Source of the DNA: Anadara kagoshimensis
Taxonomy: Eukaryota > Mollusca > Bivalvia > Arcoida > Arcidae
Assembly (NCBI GenBank): GCA_021292105.1
Contig: CM037864.1
Span: 11,765,898 to 11,829,897 of the forward strand
Direction: 5' to 3'
DNA: 64,000 bases
Part shown: piece by piece, positions 44,320 through 54,979 of the stretch
Layout of the letters: every line of letters starts with the position of its first letter
Position numbering within the stretch: the stretch's first letter is position 1
Made by a program: the position numbers and the translations under genes
The notes under the pieces: generated by a model
The model's input: the letters and a program-made list of their open reading frames with translations, nothing else
The model's database searches: none
What the model was told of the DNA's origin: nothing

Positions 44320-45170
44320 CATTCAAAATTTATAATGACATATGCGTTTCCAACACATAATCACAAAACGTTTTACTTGCGCCTTTGTAGATAACCAAAT
44401 CTATTTTTTTTCATTAAATACTTTGCAGCAAGATCAAGATGATTTTTTGTACATGTAATTCAATAAGATGGAACACAAATTTAAGTGTTGAATTTCTTTT
44501 ATTTATAATAAACAATTATTAGTTCAACGTTTTGAACGTCTCTCGTACGTTTTTCAAATTGTACAAGTGAAAAATCACTAATAACTAAATCAATAATTAA
44601 AACATATTATAACAAGACAAATGCATTATAAATTATTTTACAAAATACAAAATATTGAATCACAAGTTTTGACTTGCTACATACATTTTAATAGCGTTAT
44701 TTACAGTAAATAGCATTGATAAAAGTGAAAAATAGATAAATAGCAACTCATATTCCTAAAGAATTATAAAAACGAAGAACTTTCTTTCGTCTTTCTTAAA
44801 ATGAAATTTCATTCTCCTGTGAAACCAGAGATGACAAGTTTTTTGTTCTAAAATTGGCCAATGAAACTTTCTGGTCAGAACCTTCAAATTTAAATTATTT
44901 AAACTCATGCATTAAAAGCTGCAAGTGTTCATGATTGGTAAATATTTGGCAATACATGTAGTTATAGCAATCAGCAGCATGACGACAAAACGAACGGAAA
45001 AATTAAAGACAAATGATGAATAAATAAAAGAAACTGATAGCAACATTACCGGCTGTGAATCATCGCTATTAAGGCAACTGACTATTAAACTGCCTACATT
45101 GGATGTTAAGTGGACATAAAAGGAAAAGTATGTCCATTAGTAAGGTTGGGCATAACCATTGATCTAATGT
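44320..45170. other. AT-rich DNA; possible 3' UTR of the minus-strand gene
   Basis: A minus-strand AATAAA lies near 44500. If the candidate last exon at 46110-46156 is right, this could hold the end of its transcript. Otherwise nothing recognised. Confidence 0.2.
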
Positions 45171-45174
45171 CACA

Positions 45175-45440
45175 ATCAGTGTTCTAATTTACTATATTAT
45201 ACAAGTTTAAATTTACAGCACTGGACAACCGATTCGGAAAGCAATTCTTCATCAGTTGTGCTTAGACAAACAATGTAAAACCAAAATTCATTAAAGAAAT
45301 TAAAAAAGAACCAAAGATCATAATATATTGAGCCAAATTTAGCTAAGGCAGTACTTTTCATGAGGGATTTTACCTTGGATTTTTAGAATTTTCATATTTT
45401 GACCAGCAGCAAAATTAGACAATAGTATATACTACGAAAA
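45175..45440 (+). repeat. Family B repeat, one unit
   Basis: 'ttacagcactggacaaccga', 'cttcatcagttgtgcttaga', 'gagggattttaccttgga'. Confidence 0.65.
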
Positions 45441-46109
45441 ATAAGTACAAATAATATTAAGCGATAGATATCATGAGCAACACAGAAATGAAATATTAGC
45501 ACCCAAATGCATTTGAGTGATTCACCAGTCTTATGTTGATACAGAATTTACATAAATGAACACATGCATTATTTTAACTATGGAAACATATGTCAAAAAT
45601 TACAATGGTTGTCGCAAGTCAGGAATTTGACGACTAACATTATGTCCATCGACTTTCAAATCCAGACTGCTTATTATCACAGATAAATTAAATATACACA
45701 TATTTACATTTATATTACAAATATTTACAAATTAGGCAATAACATAAAACGCGTGCGATTACCTTTTGCTGGTCTCGATAGATTTTTAGAAATGTGTCCG
45801 AAATTAAATTTAATGTGGATCATACCCATTCCTCACAGAAAAAGACTGATTTGATGAAAGATCAAATAATTTACTTATGCCTCACAGAAAAAAGACTAAT
45901 TTGATAAAAGATCAAATAATGTACTTAAGACAAAAAGATATAAGAAAATAAATTCTCTTTCCATTTTCCTTTGTCCTTTGTCTTTTGATTTGAAAAATTC
46001 AAATTACACGTATCACGTCAATGTCATTCAACCGGATTTATAAATCCTCATGCTGCCTTTTAAGTTTTCATAATTATTCAGCTGTTGAAACCAAAGTTTT
46101 AGATTCTTC

Positions 46110-46156
46110 CTACTTAGCCACTCTATATTCTAGATGTCGGTGATGTCGAATTTTTC
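46110..46156 (-). CDS. Candidate terminal exon of the NTR-domain gene
   Basis: Minus strand: acceptor tttattgcag, then GA completing a Gly codon in the phase left by the 54895 donor, then KIRHHRHLEYRVAK and TAG (46110-46112). Basic tail, no domain. The phase fits, but a 14-codon match after an 8.7-kb intron is weak evidence. Confidence 0.28.
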
Positions 46157-46439
46157 CTGCAATAAACAAATGTAAGAATAAAATTGTCTATGAATAATTA
46201 AGGTATAGAAAGAAAATTGTGTAACTTAGCAATACATGGCAACATCCAATTCATGAAAAACGTGAAAGAAACAGGAAAACAAGATAAAAAGACAAACACA
46301 CTCCAGGATCACGGATTATAAAGAACAAATTAAAATTGAAACAATACACTTGGCCACAGCCAACCCAACCAAGAATTAGGATCAATAGACGTCAATAATT
46401 AACAGTCATAAAGACAAAACAAAGTATATTACATAATAT

Positions 46440-46870
46440 ACTGGTCAGTCCTTATTTTACAGCACTAGACGGTCGTTTCGGATACAATTCCTCGATGATC
46501 AGTAGTGCTTGAACCAAAATTATGAAACTTTTTTCAAAGATGTTGAAAAGAAACCCAAAGGTCCAAAATAGATTTTACCAAAATCAGCTAAGGAAATACT
46601 TTGTATGAGGGAGTATACCTTAATTTTTGAGGAATTTCAAAATTTTAACTAGCAGCAAATTTAAATAATAGTATATTTCTGTCAATAATACACAATTATT
46701 GCCTACTGAGTTTGTGATATCCTTGGGGCACCAGCCACCAATAGAGATACCGCCTCAGGGGTTTAAATTACATCTTTACCAGTTTTAATTTTACAGCACT
46801 AGACGGTTGTTTCAGAATACAATTCCTCATCAGAAGTGCTTGAACCAAAATTATGAAACCAAAACTTTTA
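46440..46870 (+). repeat. Family B repeat, one full unit plus the start of a second
   Basis: 'acagcactagacggtcgttt' at about 46461 and 'acagcactagacggttgttt' at about 46794, 333 bp apart. Confidence 0.8.
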
Positions 46871-47240
46871 TCCAATCAATTTATCACTAAACACATTTAA
46901 AACTCTGACTTCAAAAATGGTGGCGACATATCCAATTTTACCGAGCATGTTTTCAACTACAAAGTACTGTTTATATTTTCAATATTCTATTTCGATTTGA
47001 CCTTCACTTATTTATCATCAAACAACTTACTTTTCTTTCTTCTTATTCCTTCGTTTACTTTTGTTGTATTTTCTACCATCTGTTTTATTTATTTTATTTC
47101 TTCTTCTACATTTCTTGCCCTTTTTTCCTTTTCTTTTCTTACATTTTCTTTTACCTCTTTTATTCCAATTCTAAAAACAAATTTAAAAAATAGAATACTA
47201 ATAACCTAAACAGTAACAGTATGCTTTTTATCAAATTTAA

Positions 47241-47825
47241 ATACTGTAAACCGTGTTTTTTTAGCGACAGTTTTATTTTAGCGCTATTGACGATAAGACT
47301 GTCAGCGCTAAAATAAAACTGTCGCTAAAATTACAGAAATAATTACTGTACAGCGCTTTGGTATGGACGCACGTTAGATGGTTATATAGTCAGTTTTTGT
47401 CAAATACTATTTGTTCTGAATGACAATGGTGTAAAAAAAAAAAAACGCTTCCATCTATATACTATTCTCACATATGATGAGTAATTAGGGATTAATGACC
47501 CAGTAGACTGACCTCCGACAAGCGGATTAAAGGATAAATTAGAATAGATGTTATTTCCGGCCATTGTATGTGATACTTACAATGTGACAAGTCTCTTTTT
47601 AGGTAATCAATTTTAATTTCACAGAAGCGTACTATTAACAATTAATGTCAACAAATTAGACCCGTTATGCGGGAATTGTGTAAAGGCAAGAAAATAAGAT
47701 AATATAAAGAGGTATTATACGACTCAGTCTGAAACTGATTACGCTAAAATTAAACTGCGCTAATATGTTTACCATTCGTCAATCGCTAAAATAAGTATGC
47801 GCCAATATAAAGCGGTTTACAGTAT
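47241..47825. mobile_element. 585-bp MITE with CTGTAAACCG ends and TA target
   Basis: ATACTGTAAACCG at 47241 mirrors CGGTTTACAGTAT at 47813-47825. TA at each side of CTGTAAACCG fits a Tc1/mariner-type target. Inside, 47268-47332 is a strong hairpin ('cgacagttttattttagcgc' with its complement). 'cgctaaaat' recurs at both ends. Confidence 0.78.
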
Positions 47826-47861
47826 TCAAATTCTTAATTCACTGGTACAAATAAACCATAT

Positions 47862-48452
47862 TCGGTGAAAAATGGCTTTTATGACCATCATTACAATATT
47901 GTTGATACGTATAATGTCTCTGTATCCAAATTTAGAAGCGCGTGGCCTAGGGGTTAAGGCGTTGGACTCATGATTCGAAGGTCGTGGGTTCGATCCCTGG
48001 ACCAGGCGATGTGTTGTGTCCTTGAGCAAGACACTTAATTTCACGTTGTTCCAGTTCACTCAGCTGAAAAATAAATGAGTACCAGCAAAATGCTGGGGGT
48101 TAACCCTGCGATGGACCGGCGTCCCATTCAGGGGAGAGTCTTGTACTCTCAGTCGCTTAACGCCACCGAAACCGGGATAAGCTCCGGCCTGATGGGCCTA
48201 ATGGCTCGGGACAGACTAACTTAACTTAATCCAAATTTACCCTGAATGTATTTGACGTCCCATTTCATTCCAAATTTTTATTACACACATGGAGGGTCAA
48301 GTTAGCTGAACAGGAGGTGCCTACCTTTCCGGAGCACCCGGCCTTACTTTCTTTTGTTGAAGTTCACGTGTTTAGTCTTTTTTGCCAGCTTCAGAGTTTA
48401 TATTTTGCTTTGGGATTGTGATATGGACATGGTTTGGCATGTTTGTTTTATT
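47862..48452 (+). mobile_element. Retroelement family R copy split by a SINE
   Basis: 47862-47934 ('cttttatgaccatcattaca', 'atattgttgatacgtataat') continues at 48229-48452 ('acgtcccatttcattcc', 'ggaggtgcctacctttccgg', 'ggattgtgatatggacatgg'). Confidence 0.78.
47935..48228 (+). mobile_element. tRNA-derived SINE (294 bp) with an 11-bp target duplication
   Basis: The target duplication ATCCAAATTTA flanks it at 47924-47934 and 48229-48239. The head has A-box TGGCCTAGGGG and B-box GGTTCGATCCC, with a CAT triplet at the anticodon position, so tRNA-Met-like. The body includes 'cttgagcaagacacttaatt', 'ccctgcgatggaccggcgtc' and the end 'ggctcgggacagactaact'. Clean boxes and an exact duplication suggest a young insertion. 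The central sequence looks like one of the conserved cores shared between metazoan SINEs; which core I cannot say. Confidence 0.88.
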
Positions 48453-48649
48453 ATTATCGCGTTATATAATTCAGGGTTTTATTGTTGCCTACTAATTGTA
48501 GATATAGAAATCAGCTGACGAAACCTCGAGATTTAGCTAACAAGGGACGTAGTTTCAGCTACTGATTCGATATTAATTCATTAGCTTGATGTCAAACTTT
48601 GACATGACTATAATGAATCTGTAAAGTGAAATTTATTGCTAAATAATTA

Positions 48650-49235
48650 CATATTATACCAGTTTTAACCTTACAGCACCAGACGGCCGTTTCGAAATAC
48701 AATTCCTCATCAGTAGTGCTTGGACCAAAATTATGAAACCAAAATTATTTTGAAAATGTTGAAAAGCTACCCAAATATATTTTACCAAATTAAACTAAGG
48801 AAATACTTTGCATGAGGGAGTATACCTTAGTTTTGAGAAATTTCAAATTTTAACTTGCAGGAAATTTAGACAATTATAGTATATTTCTGACAATAATACG
48901 AAATTATTGCGTACTGAGTTTGTGATATCCTCGGGGCACCAGCCACCAGCAGAGATATCGGCTCAGGGGTTTAAATTACATATTACACCAGTTCTAATTT
49001 TACAGCAATAGACGGCCGTTTTAAAATATAATTCATTGTCGGTAGTGTTTGGACTAAAATTGTGAAATCAATACTTTTTCAAGAGATGGAAATATCCAAT
49101 GGACCAAAGACCAAAATATTTTTAAATAAACTTACCTAAGGGGATAAATACGTTGCGTAAGGAAGTATATCTTAGGTTTTTTTAGGATTTTCAGGTGTTA
49201 AAATAGCAACAAATTTAAACAAACAATAGTACGTA
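48650..49235 (+). repeat. Family B repeat, two units in tandem
   Basis: 'acagcaccagacggccgttt' at ~48674 and 'acagcaatagacggccgttt' at ~49001, ~327 bp apart. The first unit is intact through 'gatatcctcggggcaccagc'. Confidence 0.82.
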
Positions 49236-49239
49236 ACAA

Positions 49240-50044
49240 TATCCTTTTAAATGATTAGATTTACATCGACAAAAAGACGTTTCAAATTTGAAAGTCACGA
49301 ACTTCTCTCGATAAAAGTACATGACGCCGCCGTAATGATGGTGGCCTCTTTTTTGTAGGGATGGGAATACATTTTATCTTGTGTAATCAATGTGCTTATA
49401 TTTAATCATGTTTCTTTCTCTCTTATCACTTGCATTTGTGTTTGAATCTGTTTTAACATCTGCAACTGGTGTTATTTTTTTATAAAAGGAGAACATCAAA
49501 TGAAGATGAATTGCCGTGACTAAACATTGTGTTGATTAGCTAAAATAATTAAGATCAGACCCACCATGATGAAACAGATTCACCTGGTATGCGTTATGTA
49601 ATTAACTTTAAATAAAATAATTTACTAAAAATATTCATAAAATAAAATAACAAATTACGCTTAAGTTTGAAAACAAACAAAAATATTTAATAAAATAAAA
49701 ATAAAAAATCCTTGAATTACTCTAATTTTTAAAATAAAGAACAAAACAATGTTGTTTATTTTGTTTTAATTCAGCATCTCTTTTAACATATAGATATGCA
49801 TGGTGCCACCAAAATATCTAATAATTTAATAAAATAATTAAAAAGACATTGAATTACGCCTTTAAATTACGTTTTTTCCTGAAAATGTTTATTTTTCATT
49901 AAATATTTTTTTTGAAACATTAGGATATGCATGATGCAAATTACCAAAAATATATTAAATGAAATAAAGTAAAAGTCTTTAATTACGCTAAAATCAAATG
50001 TATGTTGTTTATGTTGTTTTTGTTTTAATATTGTTGAAAAATCA

Positions 50045-50050
<6 letters not shown>
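49240..50050. other. AT-rich DNA, nothing recognised
   Basis: Contains several A/T-rich near-repeats ('aaataaaataat', 'tgaattacgc'), no gene. Confidence 0.45.

Positions 50051-50097
<47 letters not shown>
50046..50097 (+). repeat. (TA)n(TG)n microsatellite
   Basis: A short TA run followed by about 21 TG units. Confidence 0.92.
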
Positions 50098-50098
<1 letters not shown>

Positions 50099-50410
50099 TG
50101 CAAATAGTAAATGAAATAACTAGGAATAAACGTGTACGCAAAATACCTTAAATTAAAGCGAATTGCGTATTATATTTATCTGATCTGAAGAACAGCTTAC
50201 AAAAAACTAACAACACCGTTCACGTAAGAGAAAAGATATACATAAATGTTTTGATATCATTAGAGGCGTTTTTGCTGCAATGAGGTGGTCCATTATTATC
50301 AGCATATGTAACAAAAAGACGCTAGAATTAATTGGAACATCTTCAACGGTCACATGATCTATCGTCTCTAAATAGATTATAATTGTTTTTATCAGCCAAT
50401 TACACAGGTA

Positions 50411-50650
50411 TAGGCAAACAACATTGACCTGCCCGCTTTACCATTGATTTAATGCATTATGGACGAGTGAATTTAAGAATAGGGATCACGCGTGTAAACT
50501 TCGTCTATATGATATGATCACTCATCATGGGCAATGTGTATATGTATTAACTGCGAATCTCAACACTACCCCTGTATTAGGTGGACCCTCCTATATGAAT
50601 ATTCCTAATTAAAGGTCAAACGAACAGATCAATGTTGTTTACCTATAAAA
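50411..50650. mobile_element. ~240-bp MITE with AGGCAAACAACATTGACCTG ends
   Basis: 'ataggcaaacaacattgacc' at the left mirrors 'gatcaatgttgtttacctat' at the right (26 bp, about three mismatches). A related unit lies at ~44070-44275. Confidence 0.7.
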
Positions 50651-50671
50651 TGTGCGTATTTACAAGCAGTT

Positions 50672-51148
50672 ACTTTAACATGGACCAGTATGTTTGTTTT
50701 TGATTGATAATGGTATTTATGTATACAAATTGGAAAAGTCAAGATTATTGATGTGCAAAGTTAAAGATGACAGAAACACTAATGGTTCATCATATAAAAT
50801 GTATGCGCTCGTCTTTCTTAGTACCCATATCTATTCTAAAAATGAAAAAAAATGTGAGGAAAAGCCACATCGTTCTCTATCGTTGGACAATTGCTTCCGG
50901 CTATTTACCCATCCAAGGTTCTTTGTATCCAAAATTTGACGTTCCATAGTTCCATGTGCTTTTTATTCCCAATTTTAATCACACACGTGGCCGGTGTTGC
51001 TAGCCAAACAGCAGGTGCTTACCCTTCCGAAGCTCATGGGCTCGATTCAATGGTGTAAGTTTACGTGTTTAATTTATTTGCAAGCTTCAAAGTTTTGTTT
51101 TGGGATTGTGGTTTGGACATAGATTGATCTGTTTGTTTTTAATTGTTA
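50672..51148 (+). mobile_element. Retroelement family R, terminal scrap plus one copy
   Basis: 50672-50710 ('catggaccagtatgtttg') is a bare 3' end. 50926-51148 is a full 3' UTR ('tccatgtgctttttattccc', 'cacacacgtggccggtgttg'). Confidence 0.68.
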
Positions 51149-51233
51149 ACAAAATCCCTTCTCTTTGTTTTGACGAAAATATTTTGTAAAAATAATGGAC
51201 AAAAATTAAAATGAAATAAAATCATTGTTCAAA

Positions 51234-51366
51234 ATACAATCCTAAAGTACATACTTTGAAAACTGACAAATTAAGTTTAACAGTCGAACTGCCTCCATGG
51301 AACTGAGACAAGGTGTTTCGGAAGGGTAAGTCCCTCCTGTTTATTTAGCTACCACCGACACGTTAA
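51234..51366 (-). mobile_element. Retroelement family R 3' end, divergent
   Basis: 'actgacaaattaagtttaac', 'gtgtttcggaagggtaagtc', 'cctcctgtttatttagcta'. Confidence 0.6.
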
Positions 51367-51369
51367 AAC

Positions 51370-52450
51370 GTAATCTTAACATTAATTTTGAGAGCTGCAA
51401 TTATATCCCTTGAAAAGAATTTTGGTGAACATTCCTGTTATCGTACGAAATTTTTAATCTATTATCGATTGATTTCAGTTTTAAACTTGAAATGCAACCT
51501 GTATTGTTTTCAGTGCCAGTGAAAATGGTGTTGCACGACCCCTAATTGTCTTTTAACTTATAAAATATGAAAGACGGTTGGGGACCTGATCTGAAAAATT
51601 TAGGTGGCGTAATGGTATTTAACAACTCTATCAAGATTCTTTGAGTTATATCGTAGGATTTGTCGGAGATTGAATTTGGAATTGTCCGAAGAAAGGCACT
51701 GATCTCGCTAGAATCTGTTGAACCACTAACAGATCTAAGAGGTTGGAGGCGTTGTGACCCGTGAGTCGATATTTTCTCTTAGTTGATTGAAAAATATTTT
51801 TATTTTAGACTTAATGTAGCGCAAGATTATACAATTACCATATTTCAAAACAATGATGACTTGACACAACTCTTAGAAAAATAAATGGCAAACATGTATG
51901 TATGATGTTCGATGACAATACATACAATCACAAAATGCTTACTGTACAATTGTCTATACGTCGAAAAACAACTTTAACAAATTTCGGAGACTAAACTACT
52001 CAAAATTGTTTGTATACACACGAATTTATAATCTGACCACTTTTCTACCATATTTCTGACACGTTTTGAATGTCCTGATATTTATTTCCTGGCGATTCGA
52101 GAATGGCGAACATTGTACATGTCTATCAAACACTTCCGGGTAATCGATTATTAAGAAATGAGTCATTCTAATAAATCTAAAAGCAGATTTCAAAGAAGCT
52201 TGTCATTGTCTGACTAAGATCCTAGTTTTATTTTGATTTTACAAAACATAAAAGGATGAGACAAAGTTATATCATTTTGAAATACTAACTTCAAAGGCTT
52301 TTCATCATGACATATAGATCATATAGGATATAATGTATTCACTTTCAAATGATTCATTACTTCACCACTAAAATGATATATTAAAAGCTGCAGCTGTATT
52401 TGACATAGTTAGCAAAAGGTAACTAAATCAAGGATGTCACCAAAACAAAC
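51370..52450. other. Nothing recognised except a short repeat
   Basis: 'aacttcaaaggcttttcatc' at 52288 recurs near 53463 and 54419 (about 60 bp each); otherwise no feature. Confidence 0.45.
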
Positions 52451-52454
52451 AAAA

Positions 52455-52722
52455 TAAACTAGAAAAACTGTGAGCCACAAGCTCACAAAAATACCCCTCG
52501 CTCCCCCCCCCCCACATAAAAAAATCCATAGGATCAAATTTTCAAATAGGAGGTGCACATCTATATTTTATCACAAAGATTGTGTGACAGTTTCATGAAA
52601 ATCCATTGAAGGGTTTAGGAGGAGTTGCGGATAAGAGATAGGTACCCTTAGGTGTAACGGAAGGACGGACGGACACCCCTGTCACTATATACCCCCCACT
52701 TTTTAAGCGGGGGGGAGGTATA
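52455..52722 (+). repeat. Dispersed repeat 'AACTAGAAAAACTGTGAGCCA', copy 2
   Basis: Same order as 18925-19172, with 'ggacggacggacacccct' and the terminal hairpin 'accccccac...gcgggggg'. Confidence 0.82.
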
Positions 52723-53209
52723 AAAAGAAAGGGCATCGCAATTAACTCGTATTAAAACACAATATTTTTGGAAAGACACCAGAGTATTTTAGTAGCAATG
52801 ATTTCATTTTGACAGCGGTTTTTAATGTTTCTGAAAAGGAAAATAACATTGCAATCTATATTAATTTCCGAGATTATTTAAAATAGACTTTTGAAATCAT
52901 TCATAATGAGACTAATTATAATCAATATTGAATATGAATTTTTATATAAATCTTTAAGGTTTTTAGTGATGGCACATATGATATGACAGTGACTACTCCA
53001 TACTATGGACAGGTGACTTGGTAACAACATATTTTGAAAAAAAGTATCCGTATCTGCCTACAGTCAACATAACCAAAAAACGAGAAATGAGAAAACGTCT
53101 CTCTATAACATAACCAATAACAAATATAACATTTCTGACTATGTACAGACAAGGGACATGACAACAAAAACTTTCTATTGGCGTGGTAAACGTAAACACA
53201 TATAAAAAC

Positions 53210-53835
53210 CTTCATTTGATACCCTTCCGGAGCACACGCTCTTATATCCCTACAGGTCCACGTGTTTAACATGATGTGTCAGTTTTCAAAAGTACGACGT
53301 TGTATATGAAGCTGACATTGATAGGAATCTTTGTGTTTGATGCTTTCAATTATACGCTATGCTGAGAAGAAGTAAACCTAAATTGCGTCTTTATATTTAT
53401 TTCCATAATAATATGAAGAAGTAAATGCCTTTTGAAATCATTTAAAAGACTACACCATGAATATTAACTTCAAAGGCTTTTGGATTTGACAGACAGATGA
53501 TATATATGATATAATGAATTCACAACCACAATTTATTAGTCTACAGAATAATTGTGTTCTACTAACCTAAAGTTATTAGAAGACAATAAAAATGACAGTT
53601 AAATAACCCCGAGAAACCATTGAGACAATACAACAAAACAGTAAACATGGTAAACATGTATTCAGACCGTTGATGAAACACCGCTTTAATTTCACACGTG
53701 GCAGGTGTAAGTAGCTAAACATTTGGTGCTTACCCTTCCGGTGCACCTGGTCTCACTTTCTTGGCTGAAGTTTAAGTATTTTTGTTTGAATTTGGATTGT
53801 GATTGAACATGGAATGGTATACTGCATTTGATATT
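53210..53835 (+). mobile_element. Retroelement family R, two direct fragments
   Basis: 53210-53350 ('acccttccggagcacacgct') and 53682-53835 ('tttcacacgtggcaggtgta', 'gtgcacctggtctcactttc', 'ggattgtgattgaacatgg'). Confidence 0.62.
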
Positions 53836-53839
53836 AGCG

Positions 53840-54890
53840 TGCAAGCTTTTTTAATATAGAAACTTGAAATCGAAAAACATGTACAGCATTTGGCAAAGGA
53901 AAAAATATGCGACATCAAACATAATATAATACAAGTAATTTGTTATGCAGCTTAACAAGACCAGGCAAAAGAAGAGAACACAAACCCATATTAAACTATT
54001 GATGATTATAAAACGTCCTCCTTTGGACAGAAAGTTGTAATTACAGTTCAGTTAGAGAGCCCTGACCCATCCAATTATTTTAGAACTAGAATTTGTTTAC
54101 TACGTCCGAAATCGGAGGTTTACAATCGGTTGTCCCTGTATGTTGTTGTCTATTTGGTCTTCTCTTGTTGTTAATTGTTGTCTTGTCTTGCATTGTGTCA
54201 TATTCTTGGTTAAATTGATTGTTGGAATAAACATATTATTCTTAGTTGCAATTTCTTTTCTTCCCTCATCATTCTCATCAAAAATTTTGAATTTTTTAAT
54301 AATGCTGGTAGTTTTAGATTTTGATTGCGTTTGTGGTAAAGGGAACCTTTATTTGCATCTTTATAATTTGTAACAAATCATTAAAACATGAAACAACCTG
54401 CAATAATCTTTGAATATTAACTTCAAAGGCTTTTTATCGTGACAGATATATAATATATATGCAATATTAATTATTTATTACTCTACAAAGTCTGTCTGAT
54501 CCATTAACCTCAATGTCTGTTCTCAATAGATTTTTCATGGAAAAATTAATTTACTTATTAGATATGGCTCTGGTGCATCATGTTCAGAGCCTTTTCTTTT
54601 TATTGTGGCTTCAACGGCAATGGATGTTTGATATCGTTTTCGCAAAATTACACGTTGATTTTATGATTCTGTTTGAATTGTGTCATTTATGAATAGTTTC
54701 CTACGTTAAACATACACGATTCACAAAATTTACGTGCAATTTTCCTTTTCGATTAAAAGTTATAATAATTCAGGGATGTTACTGTTTAAATTTATATTCT
54801 ATTTTACACCAAAGTAAAGTATTCAACAGTGAATGTTGTCTTCATAAACCTTTTCCATGTAAAAACAGCAATAATCTCAATCAAAGATAC
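53840..54890. other. Intron of the minus-strand gene, nothing recognised
   Basis: ORF 54140-54373 is hydrophobic and has no family likeness. Confidence 0.4.
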
Positions 54891-54894
54891 TTAC

Positions 54895-54979
54895 CCAAAT
54901 TCTGAAGCGATGGGAATTTGAAAGCAGAAACGGTACCAAATGTCCGTTGCCGTTGCGGATACAATACAGTGCTTTCTAT
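54895..54979 (-). CDS. NTR gene exon 3 in window (candidate)
   Basis: 85 bp, from 'aatattttag' to GTAAGTATC. It reads IESTVLYPQRQRTFGTVSAF and KFPSLQNL plus G. Splice signals and phase fit exon 2; no domain likeness. Confidence 0.5.

Noticed and set aside
47935-48010. tRNA-Met gene
   Set aside because: Promoter boxes are good, but it is fused to a 220-bp SINE body and flanked by an 11-bp target duplication.
49867-50103. ORF with a His/Thr repeat
   Set aside because: Translation of a (TG)n microsatellite on the minus strand.
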